In this document: one piece after another, positions 1-9,299 of the stretch | Layout of the letters: every line of letters begins with the position of its first letter | How positions within the stretch are numbered: the stretch's first letter is position 1 | DNA from: Prevotella disiens JCM 6334 = ATCC 29426 | GTDB taxonomy: Bacteria > Bacteroidota > Bacteroidia > Bacteroidales > Bacteroidaceae | Assembly (NCBI RefSeq): GCF_000613345.1 | Contig: NZ_BAIS01000003.1 | Span: forward strand, 36,069 to 100,068 | Length of the DNA stretch: 64,000 nucleotides | Direction: 5' to 3' | Notes under the pieces: generated by a model | What the model saw: the letters and a program-made list of their open reading frames with translations, nothing else | Databases searched by the model: none | What the model was told of the DNA's origin: nothing | Position numbers and translations under genes: made by a program

Positions 1-495
1 AACAAAGCCTGCTGTGGTATCATGAACGTGGAAACCCGTTACAAATTGCACGTATTTGCTGGCAAAATAGCTCATCAATACACGTCCAATAGGCCAGTTC
101 ACAACGTTTACTCCGCTTACATAACGTGAGCCAATAGCCACATCGAAGCCTTCATCGTGGGTAGCTGCATACAAGCGAGGCAAGTCTTTTGGGTCGTGAC
201 TAAAGTCGGCGTCCATCTCAAAGATGTATTCGTAGTGATGTTCTAATGCCCATTGGAACCCACGAATGTATGCTGTGCCAAGACCTAACTTGCCAGAACG
301 CTCAATAATAAATAGTCGGTCGGCAAATTCTTCCTTGATTAAGTTGTGAACAATCTGTGCTGTTCCGTCTGGACTTCCATCATCGATGACTAAGATATGG
401 AAAGTTTTCTCCAAGCCAAATACGGCTCTGATGATTTTTTCCATATTCTCTTTTTCGTTGTAAGTCGGAATAATTACTATGCTATCGCTTGTCAT
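1..495 (-). CDS. Family 2 glycosyltransferase, polyprenol-phosphate mannosyltransferase-like (partial, C-terminus outside window)
   Basis: The first 165 residues are visible, starting at the ATG complementary to 493-495. They show the GT-A nucleotide-sugar fold: IPTYNE at the N-terminus, the VIDDGSPDGT loop, and an EMDADFSHDP segment with the DxD metal-binding motif. The ASKYVQF and HDTTAGF segments are typical of dolichol/polyprenol-phosphate mannose synthases (DPM1/Ppm1 family). These transfer a sugar from GDP-mannose or a similar donor to a polyprenyl phosphate at the cytoplasmic membrane face. The donor cannot be told from sequence. A -7 box lies just upstream, so this is probably the first gene of a leftward transcript. 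Confidence 0.85.
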   Translation of the reverse strand, partial: MTSDSIVIIPTYNEKENMEKIIRAVFGLEKTFHILVIDDGSPDGTAQIVHNLIKEEFADRLFIIERSGKLGLGTAYIRGFQWALEHHYEYIFEMDADFSHDPKDLPRLYAATHDEGFDVAIGSRYVSGVNVVNWPIGRVLMSYFASKYVQFVTGFHVHDTTAGFV

Positions 496-514
496 ATACA
501 AAATTATCTTTGAT

Positions 515-523
515 GCAAAAGTA
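515..523 (-). promoter_or_regulatory. Bacteroidota -7 promoter box for the partial glycosyltransferase
   Basis: On the minus strand this reads TACTTTTGC, matching TAnnTTTG. It lies about 20 bp before the start codon, so the leader would be short. No clear -33 TTTG was assigned. Confidence 0.5.
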
Positions 524-612
524 AGATAAATATCCGAAAATCCCAAATGTTATGCGGAAAAAGGTAAACTGTAACCTTTTAAAACCGAAGAAACACATGA
601 TATTTTGACATG

Positions 613-655
613 ACATAAAAACAAGCGAGGGATAGACTCGTATCCACCCCTCGCT
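613..655 (-). terminator. Rho-independent terminator of the 690-1331 gene
   Basis: An 8-bp perfect stem, AGCGAGGG (624-631) with CCCTCGCT (648-655), is followed on the minus strand by TGTTTTTATG. A second small GC hairpin with a TCGG loop lies at 664-679, between this stem and the stop codon. Confidence 0.65.
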
Positions 656-689
656 GATAGTATCGCCGTTCGGACGGCGTATCGTTGTA

Positions 690-1331
690 TTAAAACACCA
701 CTTTCTTGCCATTCACGATATACACGCCTTTGCCTATCTTGCTCACGCGACGCCCCTGCAAATCGAACACCTCTGGTGTTTTCTTGTATGCGTTCACATG
801 GTCGATACCCGCGGGGTTTAATTTCTTTTTCTTTCCCTTGAATACATATTGTATATGTGAGTCTTCCTTAAAAGACAAGAAAAAACTAAGTTTCAAATTG
901 CCTTCCTTATCCACCAAACTCTCTTTCTCGTCAATACTGCCCGAGAGCAATACCGTGTGCTGTTTGTCCTTGGTAGCCACCTCGTCATCAAGATTGTTGT
1001 ATGCCTCTATATGCCATTTGTTGTTATTAGGCAACAGATAGCAATCTTTGAAAGGAATTGCCGCGAACTCATATTGGCCGATTGTAACGTCTTTTAAGGT
1101 TAAAACCGTAAACAAACGCTCACCCTTGCTTATCTCTATGGTCATATGTTTCTTGCCACTTGGAGTCTTGGTCCCGGTCGTGCGGTCGAACAATTCCGTG
1201 GTGGCCTCACCCTCATAAGTGCCCCAAACAACTGGCACCTTCTCAGGCTTGGCTTCTTGGGCCATCATTATATTCACCTGCGCACATAGCACAATCAATA
1301 ACATGGGAATTTTGTGAAAGATTCTCATCAT
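690..1331 (-). CDS. Secreted hypothetical protein with a Prevotella-type C-terminal tail
   Basis: The 213-residue protein begins with a hydrophobic signal peptide ending near MMAQ, so it is exported. The body is polar and beta-rich with no recognised domain. The end, VFDLQGRRV followed by GKGVYIVNGKKVV, is the short C-terminal module common on secreted Prevotella and Porphyromonas proteins and resembles a type IX secretion sorting tail. Surface or extracellular location is therefore inferred. A TACCTTTGC box at 1433-1441 (minus) is the likely promoter, leaving a leader of about 100 nt. The function is unknown. Confidence 0.75.
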   Translation of the reverse strand: MMRIFHKIPMLLIVLCAQVNIMMAQEAKPEKVPVVWGTYEGEATTELFDRTTGTKTPSGKKHMTIEISKGERLFTVLTLKDVTIGQYEFAAIPFKDCYLLPNNNKWHIEAYNNLDDEVATKDKQHTVLLSGSIDEKESLVDKEGNLKLSFFLSFKEDSHIQYVFKGKKKKLNPAGIDHVNAYKKTPEVFDLQGRRVSKIGKGVYIVNGKKVVF

Positions 1332-1527
1332 TGTTTTTTTCTTTTAATTTTTAATTAATTATTTAATGAAGTGACCACAACAATTCACATATCACATTGC
1401 GAGCTGTTTGCGACCACAAAAAAAAATGCGGCGCAAAGGTATGAAAATAGTGGTAAAAAATCGAGACTCCACTTGCAAAAAAAATATAAATATGCCATTT
1501 ATAACCAAATCGTTGTATGCTTTAAAA

Positions 1528-1593
1528 TTCAAAATAGGCTGTTTTTTATCTCAAAAGAGCCTATTTTGCAGTTCAAAACAGGCACTTTTGAAA
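1528..1593 (+). repeat. 22-bp-period array a (3 units of AAAA-N7-TTTT)
   Basis: Three consecutive 22-nt units at 1528, 1550 and 1572 each place AAAA and TTTT around a 7-mer: TAGGCTG, GAGCCTA and CAGGCAC. The first two 7-mers are near-complements of each other. The array lies between two leftward genes. Related arrays are at 13629, 23849, 43792 and 50524. Confidence 0.8.
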
Positions 1594-1605
1594 TTCTACT
1601 TGTTT

Positions 1606-2772
1606 TTAAACCCAGACGAGTTCGCTCATTATCGCATCGCTAACGTATATACCTTCGCGCGTAAGGTGTAAATGTTCGTTCCCCAAACTTAGTAATCCAC
1701 GTTCTATAAAAAGTTTGGAAGCCTTGATAATGTGCGTTTTAAAAGGTTCTTCCAAGTTTTTCAAATCAATACCCTTGCGTGTTCTTAGTGCCGTTGTTAC
1801 GGTATCGTTAAAATGCGTTGGTTTATCAATGTTTTCAGCCTCATAAATAGGCGTTCCATTTTCGATACCTTCCATGTATTTTTGGAGGTTGTCCACGTTC
1901 CAACGGCGTTGTTGATGATTGTAACCATGTGCCGATGCGCCCACACCAATGTACGATTGATTTGCCCAATAGGCACTATTATGGCGCGAACGATAAGGCG
2001 ATGAGCCGTTATTGATAAGCTTTGCAAAATTACTGATTTCATATTGCTCGTAATGAGCTGCTACAAGGCGGTCGATTAGTTTATCGTACATAGTCCGATA
2101 CAACTCCTCGTCCATATCTTTTACCTTTCCTTGTTCTAACAAGCGATAGAGTGGGGTGCCTTCTTCGTACATTAAACTATAAGCCGAAAGGTGTTCCACA
2201 TTCAAAGCAATCGCCTTTTCAATATCATCTTCCCACTCTTGTAAGGTTTCTTCGGGGAAGCCAAACATTAAATCAATAGAAATGTTATGAATATCAGCAC
2301 GATGCAAACGGTCGATAGCCATCTTTACATCGTTCGCTTTGTGTCGCCTTCTCAGAAATTTCAACCGAGTTTCAGAGAACGTTTGCGCCCCCATTGAAAT
2401 GCGATTGATAGGAAAATGGCGCATGTTTTCAGCAAATTCTTCGGTTACATCATCGGGGTTACATTCAAAAGAAATTTCCATATCAGCCAACTTTTCCATC
2501 TTGTCGGAATAGTTATCTTCTATGGTTTGAAATATTTTCTCAATGTGTTGAGGTGCTAATTGCGAGGGAGTGCCGCCTCCAAAGTAAATTGTTTCTAAGG
2601 TTTCGTTGTTATCTTGGAATACGAAATTCTTTTGTTCCACCAATTCTTTGCACACTGCTACCACATAGCGGTCAATGGTTTCGGTTCTCGTTTTTGGGGT
2701 TAGTGTAGAATAAAACCCACAATAAATGCAACGTGAAGCACAAAACGGAATATGAATGTAAAGACTTGCCAT
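1606..2772 (-). CDS. hemW: Radical SAM heme chaperone HemW
   Basis: The 388-residue protein starts with YIHIPFC and the radical SAM cluster motif CASRCIYC (CxxxCxxC), followed by the SAM-binding YFGGGTPS segment. Length, the Y-C-G-F after the cluster and the HemN-type C-terminal domain fit HemW rather than the longer oxygen-independent coproporphyrinogen oxidase HemN. HemW is a cytoplasmic protein that binds heme and inserts it into respiratory enzymes. It is monocistronic here, with its own promoter at 2816-2849. Confidence 0.88.
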   Translation of the reverse strand: MASLYIHIPFCASRCIYCGFYSTLTPKTRTETIDRYVVAVCKELVEQKNFVFQDNNETLETIYFGGGTPSQLAPQHIEKIFQTIEDNYSDKMEKLADMEISFECNPDDVTEEFAENMRHFPINRISMGAQTFSETRLKFLRRRHKANDVKMAIDRLHRADIHNISIDLMFGFPEETLQEWEDDIEKAIALNVEHLSAYSLMYEEGTPLYRLLEQGKVKDMDEELYRTMYDKLIDRLVAAHYEQYEISNFAKLINNGSSPYRSRHNSAYWANQSYIGVGASAHGYNHQQRRWNVDNLQKYMEGIENGTPIYEAENIDKPTHFNDTVTTALRTRKGIDLKNLEEPFKTHIIKASKLFIERGLLSLGNEHLHLTREGIYVSDAIMSELVWV

Positions 2773-2815
2773 TATATATTAATAAGGAGAACGCCTTACG
2801 AGCGTTGATTTCCTT

Positions 2816-2849
2816 GCAAAAGTACTAATTTCTTTTAAAACTTTGCAAA
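2816..2849 (-). promoter_or_regulatory. Bacteroidota promoter of hemW
   Basis: On the minus strand TTTGC (2845-2849) is followed after about 20 bp by TACTTTTGC (2816-2824). Both promoter elements are present. The start codon lies about 40 bp downstream. Confidence 0.65.
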
Positions 2850-3043
2850 ATTCTTATAAATTGTTTTGGTAGTATAAAATAAAATGACTAACTTAGACGA
2901 CAGATTCAGTAAGTATTGCTTATTGTAATCGAAAAAAAAACAATAATACTAACAACCTAAAGGTGGGCTTCTAAAAGAATCTATCAAGATTAACGACCTA
3001 CACATAGAAATTTTGGAACAACCTTTTTAAATCTATCGTGGTT

Positions 3044-5204
3044 ATGAGAATATATCAGACAAACGAAATTAAGAACATTGCATTGCTTGGCAGTGCGGGT
3101 AGCGGCAAGACTACACTTGCGAGAGTATGTTGTTTGGCGCAGGTGTCATTAAACGACGTGGCACCATTGAGGCGAAAAACACAGTTAGTGATTATTTCCC
3201 AGTAGAACAAGAATATGGTTACTCGGTCTTTTCTACTGTTTTTCATGTCGAGTGGAACAATAAGAAGTTAAACATAATTGATTGCCCAGGAAGCGATGAC
3301 TTCGTTGGTGGTGCTATCACAGCATTGAACGTAACCGATCAAGCCGTAATTCTCATTAATGGACAATATGGTCCAGAAGTAGGCACACAAAATAATTTCC
3401 GATATACAGAGAAATTAAAGAAACCTGTTATCTTCTTAGTCAATCAATTAGATTCCGATAAATGCGACTTCGATAATGTTATGAACAGCATGAAGGAAAT
3501 TTATGGTTCTAAATGTGTTCAAATTCAATATCCAACCGCAACTGGTTCGGGTTTTAATAGCATCATTGATGTTCTTTTGATGAAGAAATATAGTTGGAAA
3601 CCTGAAGGTGGTGCGCCTATTATTGAGGATATTCCAGCTGAAGAAATGGATAAAGCATTGGAACTTCACAAGATTTTGGTTGAAGCAGCTGCCGAAAACG
3701 ATGAAACATTAATGGAAAAGTTCTTTGAAACAGAAACGCTTACAGAAGATGAAATGCGTGAAGGTATTCGCAAAGGACTTGTTGCACGCAGCATATTCCC
3801 AGTTTTCTGTGTTTGTGCAGGGAAAGATATGGGCGTGCGCCGCTTAATGGAGTTCTTAGGCAATGTAGTTCCTTTCGTTGATGAAATGGATAAGGTTCAC
3901 AATACTCGTGGAGAAGAGGTTACACCCGATACAAATGGGGCGGAATCTGTTTATTTCTTTAAGACTGCTGTTGAGCCTCACATCGGTGAAGTGAGCTACT
4001 TTAAGGTGATGAGTGGCTCTATAAAAGTGGGCGATGATTTGACAAATGCAGATAGAGGCTCAAAGGAACGCATTGGCAAATCTTTGCTTGTGCAGGTGCT
4101 AATCGTATTCCTGTTGAACAACTCAACGCTGGCGATATTGGTTGTACTGTAAAATTGAAAGATGTCAAGACGGGTAATACTTTGAATGGTAAAGGTGTTG
4201 AACAACATTTCGATTTCATCAAGTATCCTAACCCAAAATATATGCGTGCCATTGAGGCTACCAATTCGCAAGAAACAGAAAAACTCATGGCTGCACTCTT
4301 AAAGATGCGTCAAGAAGACCCTACATGGATTGTAGAACAGAGCAAGGAATTGCGCCAAACCATTGTGAAAGGACAGGGCGAATTCCACTTGCGTACCCTC
4401 AAATGGCGTTTGGAAAACAATGAAAAACTTCAAACTGTATTTAAGGAAGCACGCATACCATATCGTGAAACCATTACAAAGCAAGCAAAAGCTGAGTATC
4501 GTCATAAGAAACAAAGTGGTGGTGCAGGTCAGTTTGGCGAAGTTCACCTCATTGTAGAACCATACGCTGAAGGAATGCCAGACCCTACTATGTACAAGTT
4601 TAATGGGCAAGAGTTTAAGATGAACATCAAGGGTAAGGAAGAAAAAGATTTACCTTGGGGCGGTAAACTCGTCTTTATCAACTCAGTAGTAGGCGGTGCT
4701 ATTGATACACGCTTCATGCCTGCCATCTTAAAAGGTATCATGGATTGTATGGAACATGGTCCATTGACAGGTAGTTATGCTCGCGATGTACGCGTAATTG
4801 TTTACGATGGTAAGATGCACCCAGTTGATTCTAACGAACTTTCATTTACGCTTGCTGCTCGCCACGCTTTCTCTGATGCGTTCAAAGTTGCTGGTCCAAA
4901 GATTTTGGAACCAATTTACGATTTGGAAGTATATGTACCAAGCGATTATATGGGCGATGTGATGAGCGATTTGCAAGGTCGTCGTGCCATGATTATGGGT
5001 ATGGATTCGGAGGCAGGCTACCAAAAGTTGCAAGCTAAGATTCCTTTGAAAGAATTGTCAAGCTATAGTATTTCGTTGAGTTCGCTCACTGGTGGTCGTG
5101 CAAGTTTCACAACTAAATTCTCAAGTTACGAACTTGTACCTAACGAATTGCAACAAACCCTCATCGCTGAACATGAAGCAGAGGTGAAGGACGAAGAAGA
5201 ATAA
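3044..5204 (+). CDS. Elongation factor G-like translational GTPase, two frameshifts as read
   Basis: The gene starts at ATG 3044 (MRIYQTNEIKNIALLG). It shows the P-loop GSAGSGKTT, then DCPGSDD for the G3 motif and NQLDSDK for the G4 motif. Domains III-V end at an acidic C-terminus (VKDEEE). Repaired length is about 720 residues, normal for the Bacteroidota EF-G paralogue. Reading shifts by minus one at about 3119-3122 (expected gcg-gag) and again at 4078-4081 (an A run one short). The active G1 motif lies before the first shift. All domains are conserved after it, so I read both as sequence errors rather than decay. Role: ribosome-associated GTPase; this paralogue's precise task is not settled. 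Confidence 0.82.
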
Positions 5205-5250
5205 AATAGAAATCGTGATTTGCCCATACCATTGGGTTATATTAATAATG

Positions 5251-5292
5251 AGGTTGGCAGCTTTTTGAGCATGCCAACCTTTTATTTTTTTT
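5251..5292 (+). terminator. Rho-independent terminator of the EF-G-like gene
   Basis: AGGTTGGCA (5251-5259) pairs with TGCCAACCT (5272-5280), extended inside by GCT/AGC. A T-rich run to 5292 follows. Confidence 0.85.
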
Positions 5293-5299
5293 GAAATAT

Positions 5300-5331
5300 T
5301 TTGGTAAAGGAATTTTGATTTACTATCTTTG
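5300..5331 (+). promoter_or_regulatory. Promoter upstream of the glycosyltransferase cluster
   Basis: TTTG at 5300-5303 and TATCTTTG at 5324-5331 are 20 bp apart. The -7 box is the first part of a 67-bp tandem repeat. A second identical -7 box occurs in the second copy at 5391-5398. Confidence 0.6.
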
Positions 5332-5457
5332 CATAAGATATAGCTGCACTCGGCAATTAGAAAGTAAACTTTCTTTGCACTCGTTGGCAATATCTTTGCA
5401 TAAGATATAGCTGCACTCGGCAAATAGAAAGTAAACTTTCTTTGCGCTCGTTGGCTA
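5324..5457 (+). repeat. 67-bp direct repeat, two tandem copies, carrying -7 promoter boxes
   Basis: Copies start at 5324 and 5391, each beginning TATCTTTGCATAAGATATAG and containing GAAAGTAAACTTTC. They differ at only a few positions, and a partial third copy starts at 5456. An inverted, diverged copy lies at 13222-13309. Confidence 0.85.
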
Positions 5458-5476
5458 TCTAATAAATTGTAAATAA

Positions 5477-7018
5477 ATGACACGAATGGAAATAAAACAT
5501 ACTATCGACTGTTTTGTTCCTTGCAATAATGTATTGCAAGCTGAAGAAATAGCGAAGCAATTCATAAACGAAGACGAAGTAAATAAAGTTTGGTTGCTTA
5601 GAACAGAGGCTGCCAATATGGATAAAACACTTCCCGAAGGAGTGGAAACCATGCAAGTTGGCAATATTCTTTCAGTAGAAACCATGCTCGCAATGGCAGA
5701 GAATTGTACTGCCGATTATGTGCTTTTTTATATGAAAACTTCGCCCATTACATTGGGTTACCATGCTTTGAAACGTTTTTTGAATGTTGCCAAGGACACT
5801 AAAGCAGCGATGGTTTATGCCGACCGTTACTCGGTTGAGGCTGGAAAAGTGGTGCACCACCCTGTTATTGATTATCAAGTAGGAAGTATTCGTGATGATT
5901 TCGATTTCGGTTCTTTGGTCTTGATAGATGCAAAGCAATTGAAGGCTTATGCTAAACAAGCTGAAAAGCACGATTATAAGTTTGCTGGTTGGTATGATTT
6001 GCGTTTGTTCTTGAGTCGCCAAGAACGAATTTTCCATTTAGATGAATACCTCTATACCGAAGAGGAAGACGACTTGCGCCGTAGTGGCGAGAAGCAATTC
6101 GACTATGTAAACCCACGCAATCGTGAGGTGCAAATAGAAATGGAAAAAGCGGCAACCGCCCATTTGAAAGCCGTAGGAGCGTTGGTTGATATATCAAAAT
6201 ATCAACAACCCGACTTTGAAGGGGGGAATTTCAAGGTGGAAGCATCGGTGGTTATTCCTGTTTTCAATCGTGAAAAAACAATTCGTGATGCGGTGGAATC
6301 GGCATTAAGTCAGCAGACTAATTTTGAATACAACGTAATCGTTGTGGATAATCATTCTACCGACCAAACCACAGCGATACTTTCTGAAATGGCAAAGAGT
6401 AACGCCCGCCTTGTTCATCTTACCCCACAACGCACCGACCTCGGTATTGGTGGTTGTTGGAACTATGCTGTGAATAACGAAAAGTGTGGGCGTTTTGCCG
6501 TCCAATTAGATAGTGATGACCTTTATTCATCGGAACTTACCTTGCAAAAGATAGTTGATGCTTTCCATAAGCAGAAGGCTGCCATGATAATAGGTTCGTA
6601 TCGAATGTGCGATTTTGAGTTAAATACCTTACCACCAGGATTGATTGACCATGCAGAATGGACAGACGAGAATGGTTGTAACAATGCTTTGCGCATCAAT
6701 GGTTTAGGTGCTCCACGTGCGTTTTATACACCATTGGCACGCGAAATACAATTCCCAAATACCAATTATGGGGAAGATTATGCCATGGGATTGGCTTTTA
6801 GCCGACAATTCCGCATCGGTCGTCTTTACGAAGAACTCTATTTGTGTCGTCGTTGGGGTGGAAATAGCGATGCAGCATTGAGCGTTGAACGTGTCAATGC
6901 CAATAATTTATACAAAGACCGATTGCGTACCATCGAATTAACGGCACGTCAGCAACTCAACAAGCAAGGCGATGAGGAGGGCGCAAAGAGTTTAGAGCCT
7001 TTTTTTACAGCCAACTGA
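5477..7018 (+). CDS. Two-part glycosyltransferase family 2 protein
   Basis: A 513-residue protein. Residues about 1-230 resemble a degenerate GT-like region. From about residue 255 a clear GT2 domain begins: [22 protein letters not shown], then [10 protein letters not shown] with the DxD metal site, and later [10 protein letters not shown]. The substrate is unknown. The end is suspicious: the next gene's reading frame is already open and family-like before the stop. A missing G at about 6997 (expected gag-gcc) would fuse this protein to the downstream DUF4922 domain into one product of about 812 residues. It heads a cluster with a SpoIID protein and a permease, suggesting envelope glycan work. 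Confidence 0.8.
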   Translation: MTRMEIKHTIDCFVPCNNVLQAEEIAKQFINEDEVNKVWLLRTEAANMDKTLPEGVETMQVGNILSVETMLAMAENCTADYVLFYMKTSPITLGYHALKRFLNVAKDTKAAMVYADRYSVEAGKVVHHPVIDYQVGSIRDDFDFGSLVLIDAKQLKAYAKQAEKHDYKFAGWYDLRLFLSRQERIFHLDEYLYTEEEDDLRRSGEKQFDYVNPRNREVQIEMEKAATAHLKAVGALVDISKYQQPDFEGGNFKVEASVVIPVFNREKTIRDAVESALSQQTNFEYNVIVVDNHSTDQTTAILSEMAKSNARLVHLTPQRTDLGIGGCWNYAVNNEKCGRFAVQLDSDDLYSSELTLQKIVDAFHKQKAAMIIGSYRMCDFELNTLPPGLIDHAEWTDENGCNNALRINGLGAPRAFYTPLAREIQFPNTNYGEDYAMGLAFSRQFRIGRLYEELYLCRRWGGNSDAALSVERVNANNLYKDRLRTIELTARQQLNKQGDEEGAKSLEPFFTAN

Positions 7019-7059
7019 ACCAATGGGCAGATGCCAAACAGCGGTTCAGTGATTTAGAA

Positions 7060-7914
7060 TTGGTGCAAATAAAAAATATCGGTGATGGCTTAAAGGCGCA
7101 GTTTAATCCTGCAAGAATGGTCAGCACGGGGGCTAAAATAGATAAAACAACGATAGCAAAACGTCCTTGTTTCCTTTGTGTAGCTAATCGCCCAGCGGTT
7201 CAAACAAGTGTTTCGTTTGGTTCATCGTTTGAGATATTAGTCAATCCGTTCCCTATCTTACCGATTCATTTCACCATTCCTGCACGCCAACATCAATTGC
7301 AAAAGATAAAAGAGTATTACGCTGATTTGCACAACCTTGCTAATGCGTATCCAAATCTTATGTTCTTTTACAATGGACCAAAGTGTGGCGCAAGCGCACC
7401 AGACCATTTGCATTTTCAAGGTGGTACAAGTGGGTTGTTGCCTATACAAGAAAGGTGGGACGATTTGGAGGCTTCGGCACTGCCATTGTTGAACCTCAGT
7501 GATGTGGAAGGTATATTCTTGATTCAAGATTTCGCCTATCCTGCCCTTGCTATTAAGAGTCGTAGCGTTGAAAACGATGAATATTTGTTTCGCATAGTTT
7601 ACGATTCGTTGCCACAAAGAGAGGACGAAATTGAGCCAATGATGAATATTGTGGTTTGGAAGAAAGGACTTGACACTATTTCTGTTGTCTTTCCACGTCA
7701 GAAACATCGTCCTGAATGCTATTCAAAGGAAGGAGATGAGCAGTATTTGATAAGTCCTGGTGCTTTGGATATGGGCGGTTTGCTCATTCTTCCACGACAA
7801 ATTGACTTTGAAAGAATGAATGCCGACTTATTAAAAGAGGTGATGAAAGAAATTGTTCTTGCACCAACGGAGATGGAAAAGGTGTGCGAAAAAATCAAAA
7901 ATACAAAGGTATAA
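7060..7914 (+). CDS. DUF4922 protein with a HIT-superfamily motif
   Basis: The listed start is a TTG at 7060, but family-like sequence ([13 protein letters not shown]) continues in frame upstream to 6976 with no ATG. This gene is therefore probably the C-terminal part of a fusion with the preceding glycosyltransferase. Residues RPCFLCVANRP resemble the CxxC start of HIT-type nucleotidyl transferases. PDHLHFQGG gives the HxHxQ triad used by GalT, Ap4A phosphorylase and GDP-hexose phosphorylase relatives. A nucleotide-sugar phosphorylase or transferase role is inferred, not shown. Confidence 0.72.
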   Translation: MVQIKNIGDGLKAQFNPARMVSTGAKIDKTTIAKRPCFLCVANRPAVQTSVSFGSSFEILVNPFPILPIHFTIPARQHQLQKIKEYYADLHNLANAYPNLMFFYNGPKCGASAPDHLHFQGGTSGLLPIQERWDDLEASALPLLNLSDVEGIFLIQDFAYPALAIKSRSVENDEYLFRIVYDSLPQREDEIEPMMNIVVWKKGLDTISVVFPRQKHRPECYSKEGDEQYLISPGALDMGGLLILPRQIDFERMNADLLKEVMKEIVLAPTEMEKVCEKIKNTKV

Positions 7915-7926
7915 CGAACTGAAACA

Positions 7927-9268
7927 ATGGGAATAAGTAAGATAACAGCAGAACCGAACGTATCGGTAGGCATTGTTAGTGCAAGCAAATTGTGCTTTTC
8001 GCTCAATCATGTTTATTCGGTAAATGGAGTAGCGTGTAGCGGAAAACAGAAGGTAGAACTGGCTGAAGGACGCATTTTATGGCAAAATAAGACTTATGAT
8101 ACGCTTGTTTTTAAACCTATTGATGCTCAATCATCGTTTACACTCGAAGACGTTACCATTGGAGTGAATTTCCATTGGGAGCGAAAAGAGGCACAAACAT
8201 TCTTAGGGAAATTGCGTTTTGTGGTGGAAAACGGTAAGATTTGCGCTATAAATGAACTGCCTGTTGAAACTTATTTAACCAGTGTTATATCGTCAGAGAT
8301 GCGTGCCACGTCTTCATTAGAGTTGCTTAAAGCCCACGCGGTAATATCACGCAGTTGGCTTTTGGCGCAAATGCAGCAACGAAAAGCAAGTGAAAGCAAT
8401 GCAGAAGCACTTGTTTCGTTTGTAAAAACCGATGACGAAATCATACGTTGGTACGACCGTGAAGACCATAAACTATTTGATGTATGTGCCGATGACCATT
8501 GTCAACGCTATCAAGCATTACAAAGGCAGCCAATAAGCATGTGGTGGAAGCTATAAAACAAACCGCTGGAGAAATATTAACAAGTGGCGATGAGATTTGC
8601 GATGCACGTTATAGCAAGTGTTGCGGTGGTGCAATAGAGGAATTTCAATATTGTTGGGAGAACATCAGAAAGCCTTATTTGGTGGCACTACCCGATGTTC
8701 TGCCCGACGAAAAGCCTTTGCCCGACCTTACCGATGAGGCAATTGCAAGAAAATGGATATTGTCTAAACCTGAAGCGTTTTGCAATACAAACAATAAAAA
8801 GGTGCTTTCGCAGGTGTTAAACGACTTTGACCAAGAAACAACAGACTTCTATAGATGGGAGCAAATCTACTCGCAAGCAGAAGTAAAGCAGCTTTTAGAA
8901 GAAAAAATAGGGGTTGATTTTGGTGATATTCTCGACCTTATTCCATTGGAAAGAGGCAAGAGTGGGCGCATCTTTCGACTGAAAATAGTGGGTACAAAGC
9001 GCACTTTGATTATCGGAAAGGAACTTGAAATTAGGCGAGCATTAAGCAAAAGTCATCTTTATAGTTCGGCATTTGTGGTTGAACGAGCTGATTTGAAAGA
9101 CAATGTTCCACAAACTTTTACGATAAAAGGTGCTGGTTGGGGGCATGGAGTAGGGCTTTGCCAGATTGGCGCTGCATGATGGGCGAACAAGGTTATCGTT
9201 ACGACCAAATACTTTTACATTATTATAAAGGTGCAGATATAACAAAGGCATACGAAAGACGTTCTTAA
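7927..9268 (+). CDS. SpoIID/LytB domain protein, two frameshifts as read
   Basis: The reading starts at ATG 7927 and continues through shifts at about 8514 (expected caa-ggc) and about 9176 (expected gca-gtg) to a stop at 9268, giving about 447 residues. ETYLTSVISSEM followed by LLKAHAVISRSW is the SpoIID signature, and GAGWGHGVGLCQIGAA is the conserved end of the family. SpoIID in Bacillus is a lytic transglycosylase acting on denuded peptidoglycan. No signal peptide is visible here, so a cytoplasmic or non-classical location must be considered. It lies 12 bp after the DUF4922 gene, hence one operon. Confidence 0.8.
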
Positions 9269-9299
9269 TACAGAGCAAAGCAGCGCAAACGCAAATTAT

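Noticed and set aside
1528..1593. Array taken as a CRISPR
   Set aside because: The period is only 22 bp, the variable part is 7 bp and is reused between arrays, and no cas gene is present.
1371..1671. Overlapping rightward open frames of 87-90 codons
   Set aside because: They run through the 22-bp array and the hemW end, have low-complexity Lys/Phe-rich translations and no start context.
3119..4081. Programmed frameshifting in the EF-G-like gene
   Set aside because: No slippery heptamer with stimulator is evident, and the same kind of one-base loss hits many unrelated genes.
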